Of a DNA stretch of 64,000 nucleotides, positions 50,606 to 59,187 are shown piece by piece (positions within the stretch are counted from its first letter, which is position 1; each line of letters opens with the position of its first letter). Made by a program: the position numbers and the translations under genes. The notes beneath the pieces were generated by a model. The model worked only from the letters and a program-made list of their open reading frames with translations. It ran no database searches and had not been told where the DNA came from. The stretch is from Candidatus Pantoea varia (lineage in GTDB: Bacteria; Pseudomonadota; Gammaproteobacteria; Enterobacterales; Enterobacteriaceae): contig NZ_FOVG01000003.1 of NCBI RefSeq assembly GCF_900115075.1, positions 310,001 through 374,000 on the forward strand, read 5' to 3'.

Positions 50606-52093
50606 CGACTGTTGTACGCAGATCATCTATTAGCGCGGTTACAGTTTTTAAGAACTGGCTCATTACATCAGCGACTGCTGAACTGCATGCAGGCTGCGAT
50701 CGCTGAAGAGGTGTTCCCGCGCGGAAGCCGTTTGCCGCCAACCCGTGATCTGGCGCGTGAACTGGGCGTGTCGCGAAACACCGTTATGCATGTCTATGAG
50801 AGCCTGATGGCGCAGGGGTATGTCACTGCGCGAACCGGCAGTGGCACCTGGATTGCCGAGACGCTGCCGGAAAATTGTCTGCAGAGTGATGCGATTGCCG
50901 ACCTTCAGGCGGTGAAGGCGCAACGACCCGCAACGCTGTCGAAGCGGGGTGCCAGTTTGCTGGGGCACGCTACAGCATCACCTTACCAGTGGGGCGCGTT
51001 TGTTCCCGGCGCGCCCGATGTGACCGAGTTCCCCCACAAGCTCTTTAGCCAGATTCAGGCGCGGCTGAACCGCGAACCTGACGTTCACCGCCTGGTTTAC
51101 AGCAGCGGCGGTGGCTGCCCTGATTTGCGCCATGCGCTGGTGGACTATCTGCGGGTGGCGCGTTCCGTGCGGGCCGATGCTGACCAGATCCTGATTACCG
51201 AAGGGGTTCATCAGGCGGTAGATCTGGTGACGCGGGTATTATGTGATCCCGGCGATCGGGTCTGGATGGAGGAGCCGGGCTACTGGGGAACGCGCAATCT
51301 GCTGCGCATGAATGGCCTGAAGATCCAGGCGATGCCGGTGGATGAGCAGGGCCTGGTGCCGGACAGCGGCCCACCGCCAAAGATGGTGTTTGTGACGCCG
51401 TCGCACCAGTATCCGCTGGGTGTGCATCTGAGCCTGGCCCGTCGTCAGGCATTGCTTTCCCTGGCGCGCCGTCATCAGAGCTGGATTGTGGAAGATGACT
51501 ACGACAGCGAATTTCGTTTTTCGGGGCAACCTCATCCCTCACTGCAGGGGCTTGAAGCCGATGCACCGGTCATTTACATGGGCACGTTCAGTAAAACGCT
51601 CTATCCCGCGCTGCGGATCGGCTACATGGTGGTGCCGAAACCGCTGGCACAGCCATTGCGCATCGCGGCGGCAGAACTCTATCGCGGTGGACATCTGCTG
51701 ATTCAGCGGGCGCTGGCGGAATTTATCCGGCTGGGCCATTACATGGAGCATATTCGCCGGATGCGCCTGCTTTACCGCCAGCGGCGGCAGTTTCTCTGCA
51801 GGCTGATTGAGCGCTATCTGGGACCCGCCTTTTTACCGGCATTCAATCATGAAGCGGGGCTGCATCTGGTGATGCCGCTGCCTGCGGGCGCTGATGACGT
51901 GGCGATCGCCGCAGAAGCGTTGAAGCGCGGAGTTAAAGTGCGGCCGCTTTCGCAATATTACATGCACCCGCAGGAGGAGCGCGGATTGCTGCTGGGTTAC
52001 GCCTGCGTCAATGAGCGGCAGTGTCAGGATGCATTTGGCACCCTCAAAGCCTGTCTGGCGTCCGCTGGTATTACATTCACTCCGCAGCGCTAG
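50603..52093 (+). CDS. MocR/GabR-type regulator (GntR HTH fused to aminotransferase-like domain)
   Basis: 496 residues from TTG 50603 with GGTGGAG just before it. Residues about 15-85 are a GntR winged helix (HQRLLNCMQAAIAEEVFPRGSRLPPTRDLARELGVSRNTVMHVYESLMAQGYVTARTGSGTWI). Residues about 120-490 are a class I aminotransferase-like domain (QILITEGVHQAVDLV, WMEEPGYWGTRN, WIVEDDYDSEFRF, MGTFSKTLYPALRIGYMVVP with the PLP Lys). GabR of this family senses GABA with PLP and activates gabT. Divergence from gabT supports the same role here. Confidence 0.9.
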   Translation: MRLLYADHLLARLQFLRTGSLHQRLLNCMQAAIAEEVFPRGSRLPPTRDLARELGVSRNTVMHVYESLMAQGYVTARTGSGTWIAETLPENCLQSDAIADLQAVKAQRPATLSKRGASLLGHATASPYQWGAFVPGAPDVTEFPHKLFSQIQARLNREPDVHRLVYSSGGGCPDLRHALVDYLRVARSVRADADQILITEGVHQAVDLVTRVLCDPGDRVWMEEPGYWGTRNLLRMNGLKIQAMPVDEQGLVPDSGPPPKMVFVTPSHQYPLGVHLSLARRQALLSLARRHQSWIVEDDYDSEFRFSGQPHPSLQGLEADAPVIYMGTFSKTLYPALRIGYMVVPKPLAQPLRIAAAELYRGGHLLIQRALAEFIRLGHYMEHIRRMRLLYRQRRQFLCRLIERYLGPAFLPAFNHEAGLHLVMPLPAGADDVAIAAEALKRGVKVRPLSQYYMHPQEERGLLLGYACVNERQCQDAFGTLKACLASAGITFTPQR

Positions 52094-52151
52094 CGGGCTT
52101 AGGGCCTGATTTTAATGGCGGCGATTTTACGGTCGCTGCTTTGCTAACGCA

Positions 52152-53564
52152 TTGACATTTAATCAGAGTCACCGAGAATACACCTCTTTGCGCTCCGACC
52201 AGAAAATACTGGAGTTTATCATCGTCTTTCATCCCTTTTCTGCACCGGCCAGAACCGCTATTAAGCGTGGCGCCGCGCTGGCTGCGGCGTTGTTGATGGT
52301 CAGTTGTGCATCTGAGCCGCCGAAATCGCTGGTGACACCTTTTCCGCCCGTGACAAAACAGCCGCTACCGACGCCGGGTAAGCCAGCGCAGTCTCAGGAG
52401 CATGAACCGGTGCGGGGCGTCTGGTTAGCCACGGTATCCCGTCTCGACTGGCCGCCGGTGGGGTCGGTGAATGGCACCAGTCCGGCGCAGCGTATTCGCC
52501 TGCAGCAGCAATCGCTGACCGACAAACTGGATAAGCTAAAAAGCCTGGGGATTAACACGGTGTTTTTTCAGGTCAAACCCGATGCTACTGCGCTCTGGCC
52601 TTCAAAAATCCTGCCATGGTCCGATATGCTGACTGGCAAAATCGGCGACGATCCGGGCTATGATCCGCTGCAGTTTATGCTGGATGAGGCGCACAAGCGC
52701 GGTATTAAAGTTCATGCCTGGTTCAACCCTTACCGGGTGTCGGTGAATACCAAACCTTCAACCGTCAGCGAGCTGAACCGCACGCTGTCACTGCATCCGG
52801 CCAGCGTTTTTGTGCTGCATCGCGACTGGATCCGCACCTCAGGCGATCGCTATGTGCTCGATCCTGGTATCCCCGAAGTGCGTGACTGGATCACCAGTAT
52901 TGTGGCCGAGGTTGTCGCGCGCTACCCCATCGACGGTGTGCAGTTCGATGACTACTTCTATTCCGAATCTGCGGGTTCGCTGCTCAACGATAATCAGACC
53001 TTCAGCCGTTATGGTCAGGGTTTTGCCAGCAAAGCGGACTGGCGGCGTCACAACACTCAGCAGCTGATTGAACAGGTATCTCGCACCATCCGGCAGCTTA
53101 AACCGGAGGTTGAGTTTGGTGTCAGCCCGGCGGGCGTCTGGCGTAATCTGTCGCACGATCCTGCTGGTTCCGATACGCGCGGCGCGGCGGCCTATGACGA
53201 AGCCTTTGCGGATACCCGCCGCTGGGTACAGCAGGGCCTGCTTGATTACATCGCGCCCCAGCTCTACTGGCCATTTTCCCGTCAGGCTGCCCGTTATGAC
53301 GTGCTGGCAAACTGGTGGGCAGAGGTGGTTAAACCCACTAAAACCCGGCTCTATATCGGTCTTGCCCTCTACAAAGTGGGCGAGCCATCAAAAATTGAGC
53401 CTGACTGGACGCTTCAGGGTGGCGTGCCTGAACTAAAAAAGCAGCTCGACCTGAATGAATCGAATTCCAATATCAATGGCACTATTCTGTTCAGAGAGAG
53501 CTATCTTAATCAGCCACAGACTCAGCAGGCAGTAAGCTATCTTAAAGGCCGCTGGGGAGGCTAA
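52152..53564 (+). CDS. digH: DigH/YddW-type divisome glycosyl hydrolase lipoprotein
   Basis: 470 residues in the longest frame. After a lipoprotein signal (AALAAALLMVSCAS) comes a Pro-rich linker, then the YddW/DigH hydrolase (GH10-like TIM barrel): VRGVWLATVSRLDWPPVGS, NTVFFQVKPDATALWPSKIL, RDWIRTSGDRYVLDPGIPE, DGVQFDDYFY, VEFGVSPAGVWRNLS and DYIAPQLYWP. E. coli DigH cleaves denuded glycan strands at the septum. The frame has no ATG; TTG at 52152 or 52188 could start it, and the true start is unsettled. Confidence 0.9.
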   Translation: MTFNQSHREYTSLRSDQKILEFIIVFHPFSAPARTAIKRGAALAAALLMVSCASEPPKSLVTPFPPVTKQPLPTPGKPAQSQEHEPVRGVWLATVSRLDWPPVGSVNGTSPAQRIRLQQQSLTDKLDKLKSLGINTVFFQVKPDATALWPSKILPWSDMLTGKIGDDPGYDPLQFMLDEAHKRGIKVHAWFNPYRVSVNTKPSTVSELNRTLSLHPASVFVLHRDWIRTSGDRYVLDPGIPEVRDWITSIVAEVVARYPIDGVQFDDYFYSESAGSLLNDNQTFSRYGQGFASKADWRRHNTQQLIEQVSRTIRQLKPEVEFGVSPAGVWRNLSHDPAGSDTRGAAAYDEAFADTRRWVQQGLLDYIAPQLYWPFSRQAARYDVLANWWAEVVKPTKTRLYIGLALYKVGEPSKIEPDWTLQGGVPELKKQLDLNESNSNINGTILFRESYLNQPQTQQAVSYLKGRWGG

Positions 53565-53647
53565 AAAATGCCACGCCAGCATGACCAGTGCGGTTAAGTT
53601 TTTCCCAGTGACTTACTGCTATTCTTGCGTTTTATATGGGAGGAACC

Positions 53648-54388
53648 ATGAGCGAACTGATTAATATTTTTACCAGTCATAAAAGTGAACGCAGTTTCAC
53701 TGAGCAACCTGTCGATGAAGCTGTGCTGGATCGTATTATCAGTACCGCTTATCGCGCACCAACATCAGTAAACTCGCAGCAGGTTTCTGTCGTGATTACG
53801 CGTGATGCCGGACGACGCGCAGAGATCGCCGCCATCGCTGGCGGTCAGCCGTGGATCGCCAAAGCACCGGTGTTTATCACCTTTGTGCTGGATATGCATA
53901 AATCAGCGGTGGGAATGGCCGCTGTCGATCAGCAGCAGATTGCCCATCAGAGCATCGAGAGCATCGTGTCGGGTTCTACCGATATCGGTATTGCGCTGGG
54001 TTCGGTGATGGCCGCTGCACGTGCGGAAGGGCTGGGGATTGTACCAATTGGCGGTATTCGTCGCGATCCGCAGGCCATGATTTCACTGCTGGAATTACCG
54101 CCAATGACCTTCCCGATTGCGGGCGTGGTGATTGGTCACGTTGACGAGCCGGCTCATCAGAAACCGCGTCTGCCTCTGGCAACGTTCCGTCATGATGAGA
54201 CTTATCAGACGCAGGGTCTGGAGCAGCAGATTGCGGCTTACAACGAAGAAATGGTTCAGCACTGGAAAAACATCGGTCGTAACGACGGTGAGAGCTGGAG
54301 CGAGAGTGTCAGCGGTTACTACAAAAACATCTATTTCCCGGCTGTACTGCCAGCACTGCTGAAGCAGGGTTTCGGCACGGATAAATAA
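53648..54388 (+). CDS. NfsA/Frp-type NADPH-dependent nitroreductase/flavin reductase
   Basis: 246 residues from ATG 53648 (GGAGG four bases upstream; ATG 53636 overlaps that site). Nitroreductase fold: HKSERSFTEQPVDEAVLDRIISTAYRAPTSVNSQQVSVVITR, GIALGSVMAAARAEGLGIVPIGGIRRDP and KPRLPLATFRHDETYQ. It is FMN-dependent and reduces nitroaromatics, quinones or free flavin with NADPH. It is a possible electron partner for the orphan SfnG enzyme (inference from family only). An intrinsic terminator follows. Confidence 0.85.
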   Translation: MSELINIFTSHKSERSFTEQPVDEAVLDRIISTAYRAPTSVNSQQVSVVITRDAGRRAEIAAIAGGQPWIAKAPVFITFVLDMHKSAVGMAAVDQQQIAHQSIESIVSGSTDIGIALGSVMAAARAEGLGIVPIGGIRRDPQAMISLLELPPMTFPIAGVVIGHVDEPAHQKPRLPLATFRHDETYQTQGLEQQIAAYNEEMVQHWKNIGRNDGESWSESVSGYYKNIYFPAVLPALLKQGFGTDK

Positions 54389-54413
54389 TCCGCACTCTTA
54401 ATAAGTGAAAAGC

Positions 54414-54449
54414 AAAGGCCATCCGTTCATCGCATCGGATGGCCTTTTT
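54414..54449 (+). terminator. Intrinsic terminator of the nitroreductase gene
   Basis: AAAGGCCATCCG (54414-54425), 10-nt loop, CGGATGGCCTTT (54436-54447), then further T: a 12-bp perfect stem, 26 nt after the stop. Confidence 0.85.
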
Positions 54450-54552
54450 CATTTTGTTACTATAACGAAATGTGACTTTCCAGGTTGTAACACATAATTT
54501 CCCTGTTAACCGAAGCGCAACTGCCTTTAACACTTACTTCCAGGGAAATTAC

Positions 54553-55755
54553 ATGTCTCAGCGTTCACTCTTTGCGCTCTGTTTAATGAGCTTTTTTCTG
54601 GCCGATGTCCGCGACGGTCTGGGGCCTTTTCTGGGTATCTTTCTGACCGAACGACACTGGCGTCCCGATGAAATTGGTCTGGTGATGACCTGTGGCGGAA
54701 TCGCCGGATTACTTGCCACGCTGCCTGCCGGAATCGCCGCCGATGCGACCCGCCATAAAAAAATGATTGTGCTGCTGGGCTGTCTGGTCATTACCATTGC
54801 CACGCTGCTGCTGTGGTACAGCAACCAGACCTGGACGGCGATGGTCTCGCAAATTGTCGCGGGCGTTGCTGCGGCGTTTATCGGTCCGACCGTGGCCGGG
54901 ATCACGCTGGGGCTAACGGGCCTGCGGGGCTTTAACCATCAGATGGGACGCAATGAAGCCTTTAATCATGGCGGCAATACGATTGCTGCCTTGCTGGCCG
55001 GTTTTTCAGCCTGGTACTGGGGGATGGGTGCCGTTTTCATTCTCATGACAGTCATGGCGATATTCGCGGCCTTCGCGACGCTGGCTATTCGCGGTGATGA
55101 GATTGATAACGACGTGGCTCGCGGGTATGAACAGAATGAAGAGCGTCAGCCGGCGCTGAACTTATCGATGCTGATGCGTAAGCCGGCGCTGATGATTGCG
55201 GGTGTGACGCTGCTGCTGTTTCATCTCGCCAATGCCGCGCTATTGCCGATGCTGAGCATGCGCGTCGCCTCTGCAGGTGGGCAGGCGGCGGTCAGTCCTG
55301 GTCTGTATGCTGCGGCAACGGTGGTGATTTCCCAGCTGGTGATGATCCCGGTCGCGCTGTGGGTCTCTAAGCGGGTTGAAACGCACGGTTATCGCCTGTT
55401 TATCATGGTCGCCCTGATGATTTTACCGCTGCGTGCAGTCATCGCGGCAGGTTTTGCCGAGCCGATTTTTGTTATTCCGGTGCAGGTGCTGGATGGCATT
55501 GCGGCCGGGATTCTGGGTGTGGCGGTGCCAGGCTACATCGTTTCGCTGATGCGGGGCACCGGCCATGTTAACGCCGGGCAGAGTGTCATTATGCTGATGC
55601 AGGGCGTAGGGGCCGCGCTAAGTCCCGCCATGACCGGCATGATCGCCGCACGTTATTCCTACAGTACCGCGTTTGCTGTTCTCGGCGCGATAGCGCTGGC
55701 GGCGCTGATTTTATGGTGGCGCACCGGCAGTTCCCCAGCCACTCGTCTTGCCTGA
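54553..55755 (+). CDS. MFS transporter, TCR/Tet-like
   Basis: 400 residues from ATG 54553 (AGGGA about six bases upstream). Twelve membrane helices. It starts MSQRSLFALCLMSFFLADVRDGLGPFLGIFLTERHWRPDEIG, and GGIAGLLATLPAGIAADATRHKK is the helix 2-3 loop motif. The LADVRDGLGPFL element occurs in a group of MFS proteins often listed only as MFS transporter. The substrate is unknown. Confidence 0.85.
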   Translation: MSQRSLFALCLMSFFLADVRDGLGPFLGIFLTERHWRPDEIGLVMTCGGIAGLLATLPAGIAADATRHKKMIVLLGCLVITIATLLLWYSNQTWTAMVSQIVAGVAAAFIGPTVAGITLGLTGLRGFNHQMGRNEAFNHGGNTIAALLAGFSAWYWGMGAVFILMTVMAIFAAFATLAIRGDEIDNDVARGYEQNEERQPALNLSMLMRKPALMIAGVTLLLFHLANAALLPMLSMRVASAGGQAAVSPGLYAAATVVISQLVMIPVALWVSKRVETHGYRLFIMVALMILPLRAVIAAGFAEPIFVIPVQVLDGIAAGILGVAVPGYIVSLMRGTGHVNAGQSVIMLMQGVGAALSPAMTGMIAARYSYSTAFAVLGAIALAALILWWRTGSSPATRLA

Positions 55756-55763
55756 CCAGACAC

Positions 55764-55788
55764 AAAAAAGGCTGCCCAATGGGCAGCC
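55764..55788 (-). terminator. Intrinsic terminator of the BhsA-like gene
   Basis: GGCTGCCC (70-77), AAT, GGGCAGCC (81-88) in the 557xx block; on the reverse strand the stem is followed by TTTTTT. It sits about 30 nt after the BhsA-like stop and, on the plus strand, just after the MFS stop. Confidence 0.8.
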
Positions 55789-55818
55789 TCTTCTGGCAAT
55801 TCCTTTTGCGACCATCCG

Positions 55819-56034
55819 TTATTTATACAGTTCTGCGGTCATGTGAACACGGTTGTTGGTGTTCGCTTCCGTAATTTTATACTGCGCGCCTTGTTCCTGA
55901 GCCTGAGCAGCGATTTTTGATTCTGCGCCATCCAGGGTAGAAGAGGTGACAGAAACGGTCTCGGCAAAGCTGCCAAATGAGATCATTGAAAGAGCAGCGA
56001 TTGCGGCAATTGAGAGTGCTTTTACGTTTTTCAT
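55819..56034 (-). CDS. YdgH/BhsA/McbA-family small exported stress protein
   Basis: 71 residues from ATG 56034 (CAGGA eight bases upstream; ATG 56040 sits too close to it). Signal peptide MKNVKALSIAAIAALSMISFGSFA, then a small beta-alpha domain with SVTSSTLDGAESKIAAQAQEQGAQYKITEA and NRVHMTAELYK, the DUF1471 pattern. E. coli relatives (BhsA, McbA, YhcN) are periplasmic and induced by stress, copper or acid. Biofilm effects are reported for the family; the role here is inferred. Confidence 0.88.
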   Translation of the reverse strand: MKNVKALSIAAIAALSMISFGSFAETVSVTSSTLDGAESKIAAQAQEQGAQYKITEANTNNRVHMTAELYK

Positions 56035-56143
56035 GGTCATATTCCTGAGTGATGAATGAGGAGGTTGTTTGCCTCCGATGGGAATAATAGTAACTCAGGT
56101 TATGATATCTATATTAACTATTAGTGCGGCAATGGTGATCATG

Positions 56144-57061
56144 CTAATTGTTTATCTGAGGGTCAGCCAGGGCGCGTGCTGTTTCAGTCATTAAATTCCG
56201 CAACCAGCGATGGGCAGGATCGTCGCGATAGCGTGCATGCCAGCCCATCTCAACCGGGAAAGTCCCCAGGTCAACCGGCGCGGGAACGATTCTGAGCCGC
56301 TCATCTCGTGAAAGATGCTGACAAATCAGACGCGGCAGGGTTGCGCAGTAGTCCGTGACCGCAATCATTTCCGGCACGGCCAGAAAGTGGGTGACGGAGA
56401 CGGCAACCTGGCGACGCAGGCCGCGCTGCTCAAGCGCCTGATACAGACCCGCGCGCATACGACCAGGCGGCAGGACGTTGACGTGCTTTAACTGTTCATA
56501 CTGTTCTGCGCTGAGGTTATCGCCTGCCAGCGGATGATCCGCACGTAATACGCAGGCCAGACCTTCATTCATCAGATGCTGCACGACCAGATTATCGGGA
56601 GGATCAACGATACGGCCCAGCACCATATCGGTGTTGCCTGAAATCACACCGGTTTCTGTGACGTCGTTGCCGAAAGGGGTGAGGCGAAGTCTGATGCCAG
56701 GCGCACAGGTCCGCAGTCGAGCCACGATGGCTGGCATCATGATGAATTCAACATAGCTGTTAGGTGCGAGGGTAAAGAGGCGGGTGGCGTGCAACGGGTC
56801 AAAGTCCTGCTGACCAAGGATCATTTTATCGATGGATGACAGCGCAGAACCGACCACCTGAGCCAGCTGTTCCGCTTTGGGTGTCGGGCGCATCCCGTAA
56901 CGCTCACGGATAAACAGTGGATCGTTGAGCGTTTCGCGCAACCGGTTCAAAGCATTAGAAAGCGCCGGCTGGGTAATACCTAGCCGTTCCGCTGCGCGGG
57001 TGACGTTGCGCTCTTCCATCATAGCCAGCAAAACCGGCAGTAAATTCAGATCGTATTTCAT
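56144..57061 (-). CDS. LysR-family regulator, NodD-like
   Basis: 305 residues. DLNLLPVLLAMMEERNVTRAAERLGITQPALSNALNRLRETLNDPLFIRERYGMRPTPKAEQL is the NodD/LeuO-type helix-turn-helix; the effector domain has LFTLAPNSYVEFIMMPAIVARLR. It lies 161 nt from the divergent DJ-1/PfpI gene at 57223, a plausible target. Confidence 0.9.
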   Translation of the reverse strand: MKYDLNLLPVLLAMMEERNVTRAAERLGITQPALSNALNRLRETLNDPLFIRERYGMRPTPKAEQLAQVVGSALSSIDKMILGQQDFDPLHATRLFTLAPNSYVEFIMMPAIVARLRTCAPGIRLRLTPFGNDVTETGVISGNTDMVLGRIVDPPDNLVVQHLMNEGLACVLRADHPLAGDNLSAEQYEQLKHVNVLPPGRMRAGLYQALEQRGLRRQVAVSVTHFLAVPEMIAVTDYCATLPRLICQHLSRDERLRIVPAPVDLGTFPVEMGWHARYRDDPAHRWLRNLMTETARALADPQINN

Positions 57062-57222
57062 TAAGATATAATGCTGTATGAATAGCTGAAATTGAAGAAA
57101 TAAATTTCATAAATATTCAGAAGCCCGCCATGATTAAAGGGTCAACGCAGAAGACGGCGGCTAACCCGCTAGTTCTGACTATCCTTACACCTGAGACCGA
57201 CTGACTGTTATATGGAGCGTAA

Positions 57223-57903
57223 ATGAAAATTTTAATGGTTTTGACCTCGCATGATGAGTTGGGCACCACTGGCAAGAAGACCGGTTTCTGGCTGGAAGAG
57301 CTTGCGGCTCCTTACTATGCATTCCTGGATGCGGGCGCTGACATTACTCTGGCTTCACCGAAGGGCGGACAGCCTCCCCTCGATCCAAAAAGTGATGAGC
57401 CCGATTCTCAGACTGATGAGACCCGCCGCTTTCATGCCGACTCCGCTGCTCAGGCCGTGCTGGCTTCAACCATCAGGCTTGATTCAGTAAATCAGGAAGC
57501 GTTTGATGCCGTATTTTATCCCGGCGGTCATGGTCCATTATGGGATCTGGCAAACGACAAACATTCCATCTCGCTGATTGAGCAAACTCTGCAGGCTGGC
57601 AAACCGGTTGCGCTGGTCTGTCATGCTCCGGGTGTCCTGCGTGATGTGAAAAATGCCGATGGCTCGCCTCTGGTGAAAGGTAAGAAAGTGACTGGCTTTA
57701 CCAACAGCGAAGAAGAGGGCGTTGGCCTTACCGACGTAGTGCCGTTCCTGGTAGAAGATGTGCTGAAACAGAATGGCGGTCTCTACTCACGCGGTGATGA
57801 CTGGCAGTCCTACACGGTTCAGGATGGCTTGCTGATTACCGGTCAGAACCCAGGTTCATCAGCCGAGACCGCGAAAGTTTTACTGGCAAGCCTGGCGAAA
57901 TAA
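57223..57903 (+). CDS. DJ-1/PfpI-family protein, Hsp31-like glyoxalase type
   Basis: 226 residues of the class I glutamine amidotransferase-like fold. The nucleophile is C133 in VALVCHAPG, with E25/E26 in GFWLEELAAPYY positioned as its partner and H134 following. PGGHGPLWDLAND and TGQNPGSSAETAKVLL complete the Hsp31/GATase1 pattern. Such proteins act as glutathione-independent glyoxalase III or deglycase-like enzymes, detoxifying methylglyoxal. GGAG at 57213-57216 is the ribosome site and an intrinsic terminator follows. It is divergent from the LysR gene. Confidence 0.9.
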   Translation: MKILMVLTSHDELGTTGKKTGFWLEELAAPYYAFLDAGADITLASPKGGQPPLDPKSDEPDSQTDETRRFHADSAAQAVLASTIRLDSVNQEAFDAVFYPGGHGPLWDLANDKHSISLIEQTLQAGKPVALVCHAPGVLRDVKNADGSPLVKGKKVTGFTNSEEEGVGLTDVVPFLVEDVLKQNGGLYSRGDDWQSYTVQDGLLITGQNPGSSAETAKVLLASLAK

Positions 57904-58124
57904 AGATCTTTACAGCATGCTGAGTTTTGAAGGCGTCTGCGGGCGCCTTTTTTATTGCAGGTGTTGAATGAGAAGGTTGATAGTGACAGGGTAAATTATT
58001 TGTCCTAAATAGATTAGATTTCTATTTTTCTTAACAATGATAATAAATTTGCCATGGGTTTTCAGAGCTGAATTATTCTTCACTGAGTTCCACTGAAGAT
58101 ATAAACATGTTTTTAAAACCAGTG
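57904..58124. other. Intergenic region upstream of the ncRNA promoter
   Basis: Contains the terminator at 57930-57953 and then AT-rich DNA. Nothing else recognised. Confidence 0.5.
57930..57953 (+). terminator. Intrinsic terminator of the DJ-1/PfpI gene
   Basis: AAGGCG (57930-57935), 8-nt loop, CGCCTT (57944-57949), then TTTT; 27 nt after the stop. Confidence 0.65.
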
Positions 58125-58152
58125 TTGACATCGTTTTTTATATCCGTAAAGT
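58125..58152 (+). promoter_or_regulatory. Strong sigma-70-like promoter of the ncRNA candidate
   Basis: TTGACA (58125-58130, exact -35 consensus), 16-nt spacer, TAAAGT (58147-58152). The start would be near 58159. No protein gene of usual size follows on the plus strand. Confidence 0.6.
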
Positions 58153-58497
58153 AGGACTCATCAGCGGCGTGCAGTTGCCCTGATAGACTGAAAACCAAAC
58201 GCGTTACGAGTAAAGGTGCCGACGAATTTGTGAGTTTAGTTGTCGGTGGTTCTGTTAAACATTGTTTTTTGAAACTGTTCGTTAGTTAATGATAACCCTG
58301 TTAAATGGAGTCTAAGTAAGTCTTTAAGAAGTTTGTAGTAAGAAGTAGGCAGTAAAGAAGTTGAAGTTGTAGTATCGCGTCGCGATGATGTAAGGCCTCG
58401 TAGTTCTGAACGTTACGTTACGACAGGATACGATTGCGGTTTAAACGTCGTAATGAAAGTAAGGCAACGCATCAAAAGTATATATCGCGATGGGGGT

Positions 58498-58581
58498 GTG
58501 CAGATTTATACGGGCCTGACCTGTCTTTGTCTCATGAAAGACTATCAGGTGGTTGAAACCGCTAATGATAATGACATTTGA
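58498..58581 (+). CDS. Possible 27-residue small protein inside the ncRNA candidate
   Basis: GTG at 58498, preceded by GGGGGT (a poor ribosome site at a short distance), runs to TGA at 58579-58581. The product MQIYTGLTCLCLMKDYQVVE plus TANDNDI has an acidic tail. The frame is also open upstream without a start. Very weak; listed because the surrounding transcript otherwise has no protein. Confidence 0.15.
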   Translation: MQIYTGLTCLCLMKDYQVVETANDNDI

Positions 58582-58687
58582 GTACCGTGATCATTATTAT
58601 CCGCAGGATCTGTCCATAAAAAGTAGTACCGAAGCAGTATCTATCAATTAAGTTAGTTAATGGTAAACGTTAAATCTGTAGTACCTT

Positions 58688-58718
58688 AAAAGCCCTGACT
58701 ATCTCAGTCAGGGCTTTT
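58688..58718 (+). terminator. Strong intrinsic terminator of the ncRNA candidate
   Basis: AAAAGCCCTGACT (58688-58700), 5-nt loop, AGTCAGGGCTTTT (58706-58718): 13 perfect base pairs, followed by ATCATTTT. The reverse strand also gives a stem with a U-rich end, so it could act in both directions. Confidence 0.85.
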
Positions 58719-58760
58719 ATCATTTTACGATGTCTGCCATTTCTTTTCAGAACGTAAATG

Positions 58761-59006
58761 TTAGTAATTACCATTACAAGTCAGGTTTTCTCGATAATAA
58801 CCAAAGTGATTCACGTGCGATTTATCCTCCTGCTTTTTTTTCAGTTCAACACTCTCTTTCCTGATCTCCCCAGCATCAATTTTTAATCCGCTATCAACAT
58901 AAAAAGAGTGATTTCCTCTTTTCGGCAAAGGGCAGGACAGGACAGCGCAACTGGCACAGATCGATATACAGTATGCTTCAATTACTGAAACGCTATGCCC
59001 TGACAA
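58761..59006 (-). CDS. Doubtful small open reading frame
   Basis: 81 residues. The middle (SGLKIDAGEIRKESVELKKKQED) looks codon-like with many Lys and Glu, and ends ENLTCNGNY. The N-terminal part (MSGHSVSVIEAYCISICASC) is Cys-rich and unconvincing, and I see no clear ribosome site at the listed start. It may be a relic of a small exported protein. I do not recognise it. Confidence 0.3.
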   Translation of the reverse strand: MSGHSVSVIEAYCISICASCAVLSCPLPKRGNHSFYVDSGLKIDAGEIRKESVELKKKQEDKSHVNHFGYYRENLTCNGNY

Positions 59007-59187
59007 AATTCAGGCTGGACAGTAGCCGCAGGGGGATTAATCGGTGCATTTAGCGCCTGCAGGTTCAGCGCATAGCCTCGCCGATTCAGCTTCAGACTCA
59101 CATCAGGCAGAATGCGATGTAACGCCCCTTTTTCTTACCTGCCATTTAACTAAAATCGTAAACAGTGAACGCAGACCGGTATCCCTG

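Larger units (their letters stand above)
58159..58723 (+). ncRNA. Candidate long non-coding RNA, about 565 nt
   Basis: Region between a consensus-like promoter (58125-58152) and a strong intrinsic terminator (58688-58718). No reading frame of more than about 30 codons on the plus strand. The middle (58306-58381) is purine-rich with repeated GTAGTAAG/AAGAAGT-like units. GCCGAC...GTCGGT (58220-58248) and CGCGTCGCGATG elements could fold. A 27-codon frame (58498-58581) lies inside. I know of no named enterobacterial sRNA that fits; a leader of a lost gene or a decayed coding region are alternatives. Confidence 0.45.
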
